DNA from: Nitrososphaerota archaeon
Lineage (GTDB): Archaea > Thermoproteota > Nitrososphaeria > Nitrososphaerales > Nitrosopumilaceae
Direction of reading: 5' to 3'
Length of the DNA stretch: 64,000 nucleotides
Assembly: GCA_016872055.1 (NCBI GenBank)
Contig: VHBH01000003.1
Span: forward strand, 62,001 to 126,000
Part shown: positions 1-7,535 of the stretch, piece by piece
Position numbering within the stretch: the stretch's first letter is position 1
How the letters are laid out: every line of letters starts with the position of its first letter
Translations under genes and position numbers: made by a program
Notes under the pieces: generated by a model
Databases searched by the model: none
The model's input: only the letters and a program-made list of their open reading frames with translations
What the model was told of the DNA's origin: nothing

Positions 1-1716
1 GATGGTCCAAACTTTGAGCTTCATAGACCATGGATCGACAGAATTGGAATAAAGTGCAAAAAATGTGGTGCCCAGATGGAGCGAGAGAAATTCGTCCTAG
101 ACACCTGGCATAATAGTGGCTCTGCCCCATATTCGTCGCTCTCAGATTCTGAATATTCCAAGGGAATTCCAGCACCGTTTCTAACAGAGGGAATTGATCA
201 GACAAGGGGTTGGGCATACACATTACTAGTTGAGAATGTCATTCTCAACAACAAGCCTACGCCGCCGTATTCTGCATTCTTGTTTCAGGGACACGTTCTA
301 GACAAAAACGGAAACAAGATGAGTAAAAGTCTCGGAAATGTAATGGATGGAAAAGAACTATTAACAAAGTATCCAGTTGATTTGATCCGATTCTATTTCA
401 TCTGGAAGTCAAGCCCGATTGAGCCAATTAATTTCAGCACTGATGAGATGATGTCGCGGCCATACCAGATCCTAAACACTCTATACCACATTCATCTGTA
501 TTACAAGCAAAATAGCGAATACGACAAGTTCGACTATAACATCCACACAATATCGCAGGCAAGGCAAAGGAACCTACTTGGTTCACCAGACATTTGGATT
601 TTATCAAAGCTTCAAAGACTCGTCAAATTAGTACAACAAAACAACGATTCCTGCAAGTTTCATGAATCTGCTCGGGCATTGGAAGACTTCATCATAAATT
701 CGCTAAGCCAAGTCTATATTCCAATTACTAAAGCAGAATTATGGGATGAAGATAATTCCAAAACAGACAGACGTTTTGCAATTTATGCCATTTTACATAA
801 GATTCTCAAAACACTTGATGTTCTGATTCACCCACTTTGCCCCTATACCAGTGAATACCTGCATCTTGCAGTGTTTGGCAAAGATAGCATTTTGTTGGAG
901 AGCTGGCCTGTCCCAGAAACAGATCTAATCAACGACACAATAGAAGAGTCATTTGATTTGATGAAAGAGTCAGTGTCAGTATCATCAGCAGCTCGAATGA
1001 AGGCAAAGCTCAAGCGACGCTGGCCGCTAACTGATGCAGTAGTTTGTGTCACTCCAGGACAAAAGCAAAAACTGGAATCATTATCAGAATTATTATTATC
1101 ACAGATGAATGTGGAATCATTCAAGGCAGTAGAGCTGCTAAACAGTGCAGGCCTAGAACTGATTAATGAGATGCAGTCCTTGAAGCTTCCAGTCAAACCA
1201 CTAGTGGAAATGGACCGAAAGAAAATAGGCCCCAAGGCAAAGCAGCACATGGGCGCGTTACTCTCGGCATTTGCAGGAACAAAGCCAGAGGAAATCATAT
1301 CAAATCTACTCAAATCAAAATCCCACACATTTGATATTGAGGCTGAAAAAATAACACTAGACCTAGAAGACTTCGTGATATCATTTGACGCCCAGGACGG
1401 CTATGCGTATTCGCAGCGTGACTCACTGATTGTATTCATATCTACTGCCAGAAACCGCGAAATGATGGCTCGCGGACTAGTAAAGGATCTGGCAAGAAGA
1501 CTGCAGACATTGCGCAAAGAGCAAGGCTATAATCCAACAGATGTTTTGAGCTGCGCACATATCTTGGATCTGGATTCAGAATCTCTGGAAATGGCTAAAG
1601 AAAAATCAAAGGACTTGGCTTTTTTGGTTCGAGTAAAATCAGTGGATTTTGAATCAGCTCCGCAAACAAAAGACGATGACATTGATGGTCAAAAAATCCG
1701 AATCTGGATAGAGTAG
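1..1716 (+). CDS. ileS: Isoleucyl-tRNA synthetase, C-terminal part (5' truncated by window edge)
   Basis: The frame is open from base 1, so the gene starts outside the window. About 571 residues are visible. A CxxC pair (CKKCGAQ) is followed by the class I synthetase segment with KMSKSLGNV, the KMSKS loop that binds ATP in amino acid activation. An anticodon-binding helical domain and a C-terminal tail follow. Family knowledge: the enzyme charges tRNA-Ile in the cytoplasm and is about 1000 residues long, so roughly the first 40 percent is missing. IleS rather than ValS or LeuS is inferred from overall resemblance of the C-terminal half. Confidence 0.9.
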   Translation, partial: DGPNFELHRPWIDRIGIKCKKCGAQMEREKFVLDTWHNSGSAPYSSLSDSEYSKGIPAPFLTEGIDQTRGWAYTLLVENVILNNKPTPPYSAFLFQGHVLDKNGNKMSKSLGNVMDGKELLTKYPVDLIRFYFIWKSSPIEPINFSTDEMMSRPYQILNTLYHIHLYYKQNSEYDKFDYNIHTISQARQRNLLGSPDIWILSKLQRLVKLVQQNNDSCKFHESARALEDFIINSLSQVYIPITKAELWDEDNSKTDRRFAIYAILHKILKTLDVLIHPLCPYTSEYLHLAVFGKDSILLESWPVPETDLINDTIEESFDLMKESVSVSSAARMKAKLKRRWPLTDAVVCVTPGQKQKLESLSELLLSQMNVESFKAVELLNSAGLELINEMQSLKLPVKPLVEMDRKKIGPKAKQHMGALLSAFAGTKPEEIISNLLKSKSHTFDIEAEKITLDLEDFVISFDAQDGYAYSQRDSLIVFISTARNREMMARGLVKDLARRLQTLRKEQGYNPTDVLSCAHILDLDSESLEMAKEKSKDLAFLVRVKSVDFESAPQTKDDDIDGQKIRIWIE

Positions 1717-1773
1717 TAAGCTAGCTTTTGGTAAATGTTTGGTCTTAAATAGCAAAATTACCAATATAGTGTA

Positions 1774-2103
1774 ATGGTAAAGCAGATCAGTCTTGATGCG
1801 TGGCAGATACAGCACCTACAGGCACTGCTAAAAAAGGGAGCAACCATCGTCACAAAAACCGGCACGCCGATTATTTTGTACAGACAAACACTAGAAGAAG
1901 AGGAAGAGTCCTATGAGGAGATTGTTTGTTCGCTAACAGACAAGCACGTAGTAGAGCAAGTAGTGATTTCTGGTGGAGGAATTCCCCCGACATTTAGACA
2001 ACAAATGATTTACGATCTGGACGAGTTTCCGCAAAGGCTGATTAGAAAAAGCAAGGACCTATTTTTGCAGACAATAGAACTCTTGGAAGAACAAATGAAC
2101 TAA
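1774..2103 (+). CDS. Conserved hypothetical protein, 109 aa
   Basis: I do not recognise a named family. The protein is acidic in the middle (an EEEEES stretch), has no signal peptide or membrane segment, and ends in a predicted amphipathic helix (LFLQTIELLEEQMN). A TATA-like TTAAAT lies at about 1745-1750, 24-30 nt before the ATG, which supports this start as a leaderless transcript. It stands between ileS and sucC on the same strand, with its own promoter signal. Confidence 0.7.
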   Translation: MVKQISLDAWQIQHLQALLKKGATIVTKTGTPIILYRQTLEEEEESYEEIVCSLTDKHVVEQVVISGGGIPPTFRQQMIYDLDEFPQRLIRKSKDLFLQTIELLEEQMN

Positions 2104-2105
2104 CC

Positions 2106-2115
2106 GATTATAAAG
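2106..2115 (+). promoter_or_regulatory. TATA-like element of sucCD
   Basis: GATTATAAAG lies 21-30 nt before the sucC ATG at 2136. This spacing places transcription initiation at or next to the start codon, as expected for archaeal leaderless mRNAs. Called by pattern only. Confidence 0.45.
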
Positions 2116-2135
2116 AGCCCAAAAAAAATCCATCC

Positions 2136-3248
2136 ATGCGACTCCTCGAATTCCAGGCAAAGGAGCTTTTTGGTCAATATGGAATTAAGACCCCAAAGGG
2201 AAGATATTCCAAAAACATTGACGAGGCAAGGGCGCATGCTACCGAGCTGGGTTATCCATTTGTCATAAAGTTCCAAGCCCCAGTAGGTGGTCGTGGAAAG
2301 GCAGGTGGAATCCAAGTAGTCAAAAATCAGGACGAGTTTGAGCTGAAATACCCACAAGTGGCAGGCATGACTATCAAAGGAGAGAAGGCACGTGCGATAT
2401 TATTAGAAAAAATGGCAGAATATCAAAATGAGCTATACCTATCACTGTTTTTGAATCGCTCTAAGAGATGCTATACCATCATTGCGTCAGGCGAAGGTGG
2501 AGTTGAAATCGAATCAGTCAAAAACCAGACCATAAGAGAGGTCGGTCTAGGAGATGTCACACCACAGATAGCAGAAGAGGTGGCAAAGTCAATCGGGCTT
2601 TCAGGCAATTCCATTGCAGACTTTGTTGACATGCTACAGAGATTATCAAAATTAACAATAGAAAAAGAAGCAGAGCTTGCAGAGATAAATCCAGTTGCTC
2701 TGCTCAAGGATGGATCATTACTGGCACTAGACGGTAAGGTAATCACCGATGATAATTCTAATTTCCGCCACCCAGACATGGACAAGTACCAAGAAAAAAC
2801 CGAACTAGAAGAGCGGGCTGAAAAATCTGGATTCACTCTGGTAGAGCTAGAGGGAAATATTGCAGTGGTTGGAAACGGTGCAGGACTTGTCATGTCAACA
2901 CTTGACATGCTAATTGACAACGGCGGAAAAGCCGCTTGCTTTTTGGATGTAGGGGGCGGGGCAACAACAGAATCCGTATACGAAGCACTGACGCTCATTT
3001 CAAAGATGAAAAAGGTAAAAGCAATCTTAGTGAACCTTTATGGCGGAATTGTAAAGACAACAACTGTCGCGTCCGCATTCATCAAGGCATATGACGATAA
3101 GCTAATTGATCTTCCAGTTTATGCAAGACTGATGGGAGCAGAGTCTGAAAAATCTAAAGAAATGCTCAAGAATACTAAAACAAAAATGTTTGATTCAGTA
3201 GAAGAGGCAATCTCTGGCGTAGTTTTAGGAGTCTCAAAACATGGCTAA
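2136..3248 (+). CDS. sucC: Succinyl-CoA synthetase, beta subunit
   Basis: 370 residues, close to the usual length for the family. The N-terminal ATP-grasp domain starts with the typical MRLLEFQAKELFGQYGI and has a glycine-rich nucleotide loop (VGGRGKAGG near residue 50). The C-terminal half is the CoA-ligase domain. With SucD it interconverts succinyl-CoA and succinate with NTP formation in the citric acid cycle. In autotrophic thaumarchaea it links the cycle to the succinyl-CoA intermediate of the 3-hydroxypropionate/4-hydroxybutyrate pathway. Its end overlaps sucD by 8 nt, so the two are translationally coupled. Confidence 0.95.
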   Translation: MRLLEFQAKELFGQYGIKTPKGRYSKNIDEARAHATELGYPFVIKFQAPVGGRGKAGGIQVVKNQDEFELKYPQVAGMTIKGEKARAILLEKMAEYQNELYLSLFLNRSKRCYTIIASGEGGVEIESVKNQTIREVGLGDVTPQIAEEVAKSIGLSGNSIADFVDMLQRLSKLTIEKEAELAEINPVALLKDGSLLALDGKVITDDNSNFRHPDMDKYQEKTELEERAEKSGFTLVELEGNIAVVGNGAGLVMSTLDMLIDNGGKAACFLDVGGGATTESVYEALTLISKMKKVKAILVNLYGGIVKTTTVASAFIKAYDDKLIDLPVYARLMGAESEKSKEMLKNTKTKMFDSVEEAISGVVLGVSKHG

Positions 3249-4161
3249 CATTTATGAGATTTTGCGCGGAGCCAAGGACTCTTCTGAGAATTATCAGAGA
3301 ATGCCAGTAATTGTACAAGGAATTACAGGCACGTTTGGCTCGCTGCACGCAAAAATGATGATGGAATATGGCACAAACATTGCGGCTGGCGTCACACCAG
3401 GTAAAGGTGGACAAAAATTCGAGGGTAAGGTACCAATTTACAACTCAGTCAAAGAGGCAGCGGATGCAACCGGCTCAAAAATATCAATCGTGTTTGTCCC
3501 AGCAAAATTCTTCCTTGGTGCGGCAAAAGAGGCTCTGGATGCTGGAATCAAGTTGCTTGTGGCAATACCAGAACACGTACCAATTAGGGATACAATGCAG
3601 GTCTTAGAGATGGCAAAGCAAAAAGATGCTATTGTAATCGGGCCAAACACGCCAGGAATCATGATCCCAGGATTAATCAAAATTGGCATAATGCCTGCAA
3701 GTCCGTTTAAGGAAGGAAACATCGCAGTATTATCAAAGAGTGGTACATTATTATACGAAATTTCAAATGCGTTGTCCCGTGCAGGTTATGGACAATCCAT
3801 TACAATAGGAATTGGTGGAGACCCAGTAAATGGAACAAGACTAATTGACGCATTTGAGATGGTAAAGGACGACCCAGACCTGAACGGAATAGTAGTAGTA
3901 GGGGAGATAGGCGGAGATTCCGAAGAAATCCTGGCCCAGCACATCATCGATACTAATTTCAAAAAGCCAATTGTCGCATACATCGCAGGACGAAATGCCC
4001 CAAAGGAAAAAAGAATGGGTCACGCAGGGGCCATTGTGATGGGGACGTACGGATCTGCAGAGTCAAAGGTTTCAATGTTTAACAAGGCAAACATTCCAGT
4101 AGGGAAAAGGCCGAATGAGGTTGCCATGCTGTTGTCAGGTAAGTTAGGATCCAAAGACTAA
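3241..4161 (+). CDS. sucD: Succinyl-CoA synthetase, alpha subunit
   Basis: 306 residues, full length. An N-terminal CoA-binding Rossmann domain (GITGTFGSLHAKMMMEYGT) precedes the ligase domain. The SKSGTLLYEI motif and the GHAGAI segment, which holds the histidine phosphorylated during catalysis, are both present. It overlaps sucC by 8 nt and forms the heteromeric enzyme with it. Confidence 0.95.
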   Translation: MANIYEILRGAKDSSENYQRMPVIVQGITGTFGSLHAKMMMEYGTNIAAGVTPGKGGQKFEGKVPIYNSVKEAADATGSKISIVFVPAKFFLGAAKEALDAGIKLLVAIPEHVPIRDTMQVLEMAKQKDAIVIGPNTPGIMIPGLIKIGIMPASPFKEGNIAVLSKSGTLLYEISNALSRAGYGQSITIGIGGDPVNGTRLIDAFEMVKDDPDLNGIVVVGEIGGDSEEILAQHIIDTNFKKPIVAYIAGRNAPKEKRMGHAGAIVMGTYGSAESKVSMFNKANIPVGKRPNEVAMLLSGKLGSKD

Positions 4162-4188
4162 AAAGGACACGCAGGGGACTTTTATCAA

Positions 4189-4356
4189 ATGCCAATCACA
4201 GACCCAGAGAAGAAAAGAATCGCACAGGCTGCAAGACTACACATGAAAATATGCCTGAATTGTGGCGTCAGAAATTCCATGGCGGCATCCAGATGCAGAA
4301 AATGCCGTGGTCAGTTCCTAAGACTAAAGAATAGAACTCTGGGCGCAAAGAAATAG
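4189..4356 (+). CDS. rpl40e: Ribosomal protein L40e
   Basis: A 55-residue, strongly basic protein 27 nt after sucD. It carries a zinc ribbon with two Cys pairs (CLNCGVRN and CRKCRGQF) and a basic C-terminus (LKNRTLGAKK), as in archaeal L40e of the large ribosomal subunit. In eukaryotes the homologue is fused to ubiquitin; here it is free-standing. The ATG follows a TATA-poor gap, so co-transcription with sucCD is likely. Confidence 0.92.
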   Translation: MPITDPEKKRIAQAARLHMKICLNCGVRNSMAASRCRKCRGQFLRLKNRTLGAKK

Positions 4357-4440
4357 CTATTACTTTACTACTCGCGATATTTTGTCAAGAGTTTTTTGTC
4401 AAGTTCACTTGGAAGTGTTATTCTAGTATTACCAAGAAAG

Positions 4441-5382
4441 TTATTTCGTATGCTTTTTTGCACGAATAAACGAAAATAGTAATGCCAGACCCAGTATTCC
4501 CATGACTATACTGAGCGACACAAATGTAGGAATCTTTACAAATTCCGATACCAGCATTTTAATTCCAATGAACATCAAAATAGCAATAAGGCCTGGCTTG
4601 AGATAGTAGAATTTCTCCATCACACCTGCCAGCAAAAAGTATAAGCTACGCAGACCTAGTATTGCAAAGATGTTTGATGTGATTACAATGAACGGATCAG
4701 TCGTGATTGCAAGTATCGCTGGAATCGAGTCCAGTGCAAAAAGTAGGTCAGTGAATTCTATTATTACAAGTGCGACTAGGAGTGGTGTTGCATACTTTAT
4801 TCCGTTTTTAATCAAAAAGAACTTGGGTTCTTGCATGTTTAGCTCAACTGGCATCATTTTACGCAGAGCCCGCACCGCGATGTTCTTTTCAATTTCGATT
4901 TTCTTTTCCTTTCTTTGAAGAAGCATTCTGATTGCGGTAATTATCAAAAATCCACCAAAGAGGTAGATCATCCAGTGAAATTCCTCCAAAAGATGCGCCC
5001 CTACCAAAATGAGTGGAACCCTCATCGCTATTGCACCAAGAATGCCCATTGAGAGAACTCTGTGCTGGAACTTGTGGGGAATGTTAAGAGAGGTAAATAT
5101 CAACAAGAAAATAAACATGTTATCAACTGAAAGTGATTTTTCAAGCGCATAGCCAGTGATGAACTCGGCAAATTTTTGATCGCCCATATCAAAGTAAATT
5201 ATGCCAGAAAATATTCCTGCAAGTGAAATCCAGACTATGGTCCAGCGCAGTGCACTTTTGAATGGCGGTACTTCCTTGTGGGTATCTTTTTTGCGGAGCT
5301 TGGAAAATACTCCTAGATCAATTGCAAGTGATATGCCAACGAAGATAGTAAATACTGTCCAGAGAATGTAAATATCACTCAT
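4441..5382 (-). CDS. TerC-family integral membrane protein
   Basis: 313 residues with about eight or nine hydrophobic segments. The two TerC signatures are visible: SVDNMFIFLLIF in the first half and DLLFALDSIPAILAI in the second, each with membrane-embedded acidic residues. TerC and Alx proteins are linked to metal homeostasis (Mn efflux in bacteria) and tellurite resistance; the substrate here is unknown. It is a single-gene unit, convergent with L40e. Confidence 0.88.
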   Translation of the reverse strand: MSDIYILWTVFTIFVGISLAIDLGVFSKLRKKDTHKEVPPFKSALRWTIVWISLAGIFSGIIYFDMGDQKFAEFITGYALEKSLSVDNMFIFLLIFTSLNIPHKFQHRVLSMGILGAIAMRVPLILVGAHLLEEFHWMIYLFGGFLIITAIRMLLQRKEKKIEIEKNIAVRALRKMMPVELNMQEPKFFLIKNGIKYATPLLVALVIIEFTDLLFALDSIPAILAITTDPFIVITSNIFAILGLRSLYFLLAGVMEKFYYLKPGLIAILMFIGIKMLVSEFVKIPTFVSLSIVMGILGLALLFSFIRAKKHTK

Positions 5383-5602
5383 GATATAATTCTGCCAATT
5401 TCATACTCGTAATATACGTTGGTGAATTTTATCGTGTTGATTTTCCTGATTAGATCGGTCAAAAAGATTGGTTTGTGCAAAACAATGTAATTCTAACTCT
5501 GTTTTTTTTCGTATTTTCAGGGATCTCAAACAACGATAATTATTTTTAAGTCGTATTAACAACTATGTGTGAGATTCATCAGAAGAGTTTATGGTTTTTT
5601 AT

Positions 5603-5734
5603 TTAAAGCGCCTTCATTGATTTTTGGAAAAGCATAGATGTCTTAAAGTGAGTTTCTAGCTCGTCTTCTTTTTTGTCCATTACCATCTGCTTTCGTCCGC
5701 GTCTAAAGGAATCATCTTTGTCTCGCACGCACAT
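5603..5734 (-). CDS. Putative small charged protein, 43 aa
   Basis: An ATG-initiated ORF in an otherwise gene-poor gap between terC and the oxidoreductase gene. The product is highly charged (RRGRKQMVMDKKEDELE), has no membrane segment and no Cys pairs. The frame stays open about 17 codons upstream of the ATG, so the N-terminus is uncertain. I recognise no family. Codon use looks like the neighbours, but without homologues it could be chance. Confidence 0.4.
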   Translation of the reverse strand: MCVRDKDDSFRRGRKQMVMDKKEDELETHFKTSMLFQKSMKAL

Positions 5735-5959
5735 GATATCAAAACATCCAATCAGTATAAGAATTTTAGAACCTAGGCGACGTCATTACAAAGGTAGTGG
5801 GTTTTTTTGTAAGTATGATTCCGATGTGTCGCCCTATGATGTTTTTGCAGTTGAGCAATAACGTCCTGTTCCACGTTGTTTAATGGTAGAAATGACTCAA
5901 AAATAGGACTTGAACCGTTTGCTGGAATGCTTAGTCCGAGTCAAGGATTGCAGTTTCCA

Positions 5960-7027
5960 TCATGGCTTCATTATTATTTTGCCAAAGAGATTTCCCTTTA
6001 GCATTTTTGTGTGTGCCTCAGCTGCATTGTCTATTGTGTAAACAGAATCAATTACCGGCTTTATCTTCCCCTTTGATACCCAATATAGCGCATCTTCCAG
6101 CTCGGCCTTTGTAGCCAAAGTAGAGCCCAGAATGTTTGTGCCCTTGAAGAAAATATGCCTCAGATCAGTTAACACATCATAGCCGGTAGTGGCACCTGTT
6201 GTAACAAGTGTTGCACCATATTTTAGCAGTGTCAGCTCCTTGTTCCAATGCGAGCCACCAATGTGCTCAAAGATCACATCAATTCCAGGAATGCCATCCT
6301 TTGTTTTTGCAAATTCCTTGGATATTGTAAATACCTGTTTGTACCAGTCTTCTTTTCTGTGATCTACCGCATAGTCCGCACCCAATTGTAAGCATTTTTC
6401 CAACTTGTCACCAGACGCTGTTGCAATTACTGTACATCCATAGAGTTTTGCTATTTGAATTCCAAAGATTCCCATGCCCGAGCCACCTCCCATAACCAAG
6501 ACTAGTTGTCCTGGTTTGATTTGTGCGCGCCCCACAAGCATGTGCCATGCAGTCATAAGTGTCATTGAGCAGGCAGCCGCGTCTTCATATGATACACCAT
6601 CTGGTATTTTTACTGCGTTTACTTCGGGCAGGTATGTGACCTCACAGTATCCACCCCATAGCGGCCCTGTCTCAAATCCCCAGACCTTGCGTTTTTTACA
6701 GTCAAACTCTCTTCCTGAAGTGCAGTTTTTGCACAGTCGACAAGACATGTTTCCATGTGATACAATTCTGTCGCCAATCTTGATGCCAGTTACGTCATCA
6801 CCTATTGCAATGACATCGCCTGCCGCATCAGATCCAGAGATGTGCGGTAGTGGAACTTTGAGTGGCGAACCCCTCATTCCCCAGATGTCATCATAGTTCA
6901 GAGCAGCTGCTCGCACTCGAAATACAACTTCGTTTGGTTTCGGGGTTGGCTCTGGAATGTCTTTGATCTGCAAAACAGAAGTAAAGTCATCATTTACACA
7001 ATAATTGTCATAGACTAGTGCTCTCAA
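5960..7027 (-). CDS. Zinc-containing MDR-family oxidoreductase
   Basis: 355 residues. The N-terminal GroES-like domain has the structural zinc set of four Cys near residues 97-111 (CRLCKNCTSGREFDC). A Rossmann domain follows with the dinucleotide loop GGGSGMGIFGIQIAKL. The position that normally holds the catalytic-zinc Cys reads ALNYDDIWG, as in quinone-oxidoreductase and enoyl-CoA-reductase-like members, so simple alcohol dehydrogenase chemistry is doubtful. It could be an NADPH-dependent enoyl or acryloyl reductase; this is inference. Confidence 0.8.
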   Translation of the reverse strand: MRALVYDNYCVNDDFTSVLQIKDIPEPTPKPNEVVFRVRAAALNYDDIWGMRGSPLKVPLPHISGSDAAGDVIAIGDDVTGIKIGDRIVSHGNMSCRLCKNCTSGREFDCKKRKVWGFETGPLWGGYCEVTYLPEVNAVKIPDGVSYEDAAACSMTLMTAWHMLVGRAQIKPGQLVLVMGGGSGMGIFGIQIAKLYGCTVIATASGDKLEKCLQLGADYAVDHRKEDWYKQVFTISKEFAKTKDGIPGIDVIFEHIGGSHWNKELTLLKYGATLVTTGATTGYDVLTDLRHIFFKGTNILGSTLATKAELEDALYWVSKGKIKPVIDSVYTIDNAAEAHTKMLKGNLFGKIIMKP

Positions 7028-7082
7028 TGAGATTTTGTTGTCTTGTTGTGTTTTTATGTATTGGTATATTTTCCAACAATTC

Positions 7083-7308
7083 CTAGATGAGAATTTTTTC
7101 TTTTAGCATGTTTACTATATCCTTGTCAATGTGCGGCTTTTCAAAAACATCCTCGACTCAGAGATTAACCAGTCTTTTTCTCACCAGATCAGTCAGAAAT
7201 GCCTTGATGACTATGACTCGCTTGTCTTCGCTTATCTTTTTGAATTCCTCTAGTGAATAAAATCTGTCATGTTGCGGTGTTATAAGGTCCAAAAACACCA
7301 CGCTGACG
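7083..7308 (-). pseudogene. Small ORF broken by an in-frame TGA
   Basis: Read on the minus strand, a frame runs from about 7308 to the TAG at 7083-7085. It is interrupted once by TGA at 7158-7160. The first part is protein-like (VVFLDLITPQHDRFYSLEEF) and so is the part after the stop (VEDVFEKPHIDKDIVNMLK). Both parts share the same frame, so one substitution would restore a protein of about 74 residues. No ATG is present; GTG near 7300 could have been the start. No family recognised. Confidence 0.45.
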
Positions 7309-7367
7309 TGAGTTTTTTTATAATTCTAGGTTATCCTTCCTTACATCACGTAATAATACAAAAAGAG

Positions 7368-7463
7368 TGGACCGGATGGGATTTGAACCCACGACCTTTG
7401 CGGGATTGCAACAATCCTTACGCAGTGTGAGTGCGTCATCCTAACCAACTAGACTACCGGTCC
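7368..7463 (-). tRNA. tRNA-Val (CAC) with a 22-nt intron in the variable region
   Basis: The minus strand folds as a cloverleaf: acceptor GGACCGG/CCGGTCC, D stem GTCT/GGAT with loop AGTTGGTTA, anticodon stem ACGCA/TGCGT with loop CTCACAC (anticodon CAC), and T arm GTGGG-TTCAAAT-CCCAT, discriminator A. Between the anticodon stem and T stem there are 27 nt instead of 5. Removing 22 nt (about 7398-7419) leaves a normal AGGTC variable loop and a 74-nt tRNA. CCA is not encoded. Confidence 0.9.
7398..7419 (-). other. Non-canonical tRNA intron at the variable loop
   Basis: The 22-nt insert contains GGATTG-TTG-CAATCC, a 6-bp hairpin, flanked by GCG and CGC that can pair around a TAA bulge. This resembles a relaxed bulge-helix-bulge substrate of the archaeal splicing endonuclease. 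The exact borders can slide by one or two nt because AAGG and AAAGG occur at both ends. Confidence 0.7.
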
Positions 7464-7535
7464 AACTAGGGACAAATTTCTGCGCTATTTAGTCGTTAGA
7501 ATAGTCATATAGAGGAAAAAATGTAGACCAATCTA

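Noticed and set aside
5673-5861. 62-aa plus-strand ORF in the gap after terC
   Set aside because: It overlaps the minus-strand 43-aa ORF, has no recognisable domain except a vague CKYD segment, and no promoter signal at the right distance. Chance is more likely.
7368-7463. Class II tRNA (Leu or Ser) with long variable arm
   Set aside because: The anticodon is CAC (Val), the D loop is of class I size, and a 27-nt arm is too long. An intron explains it better.
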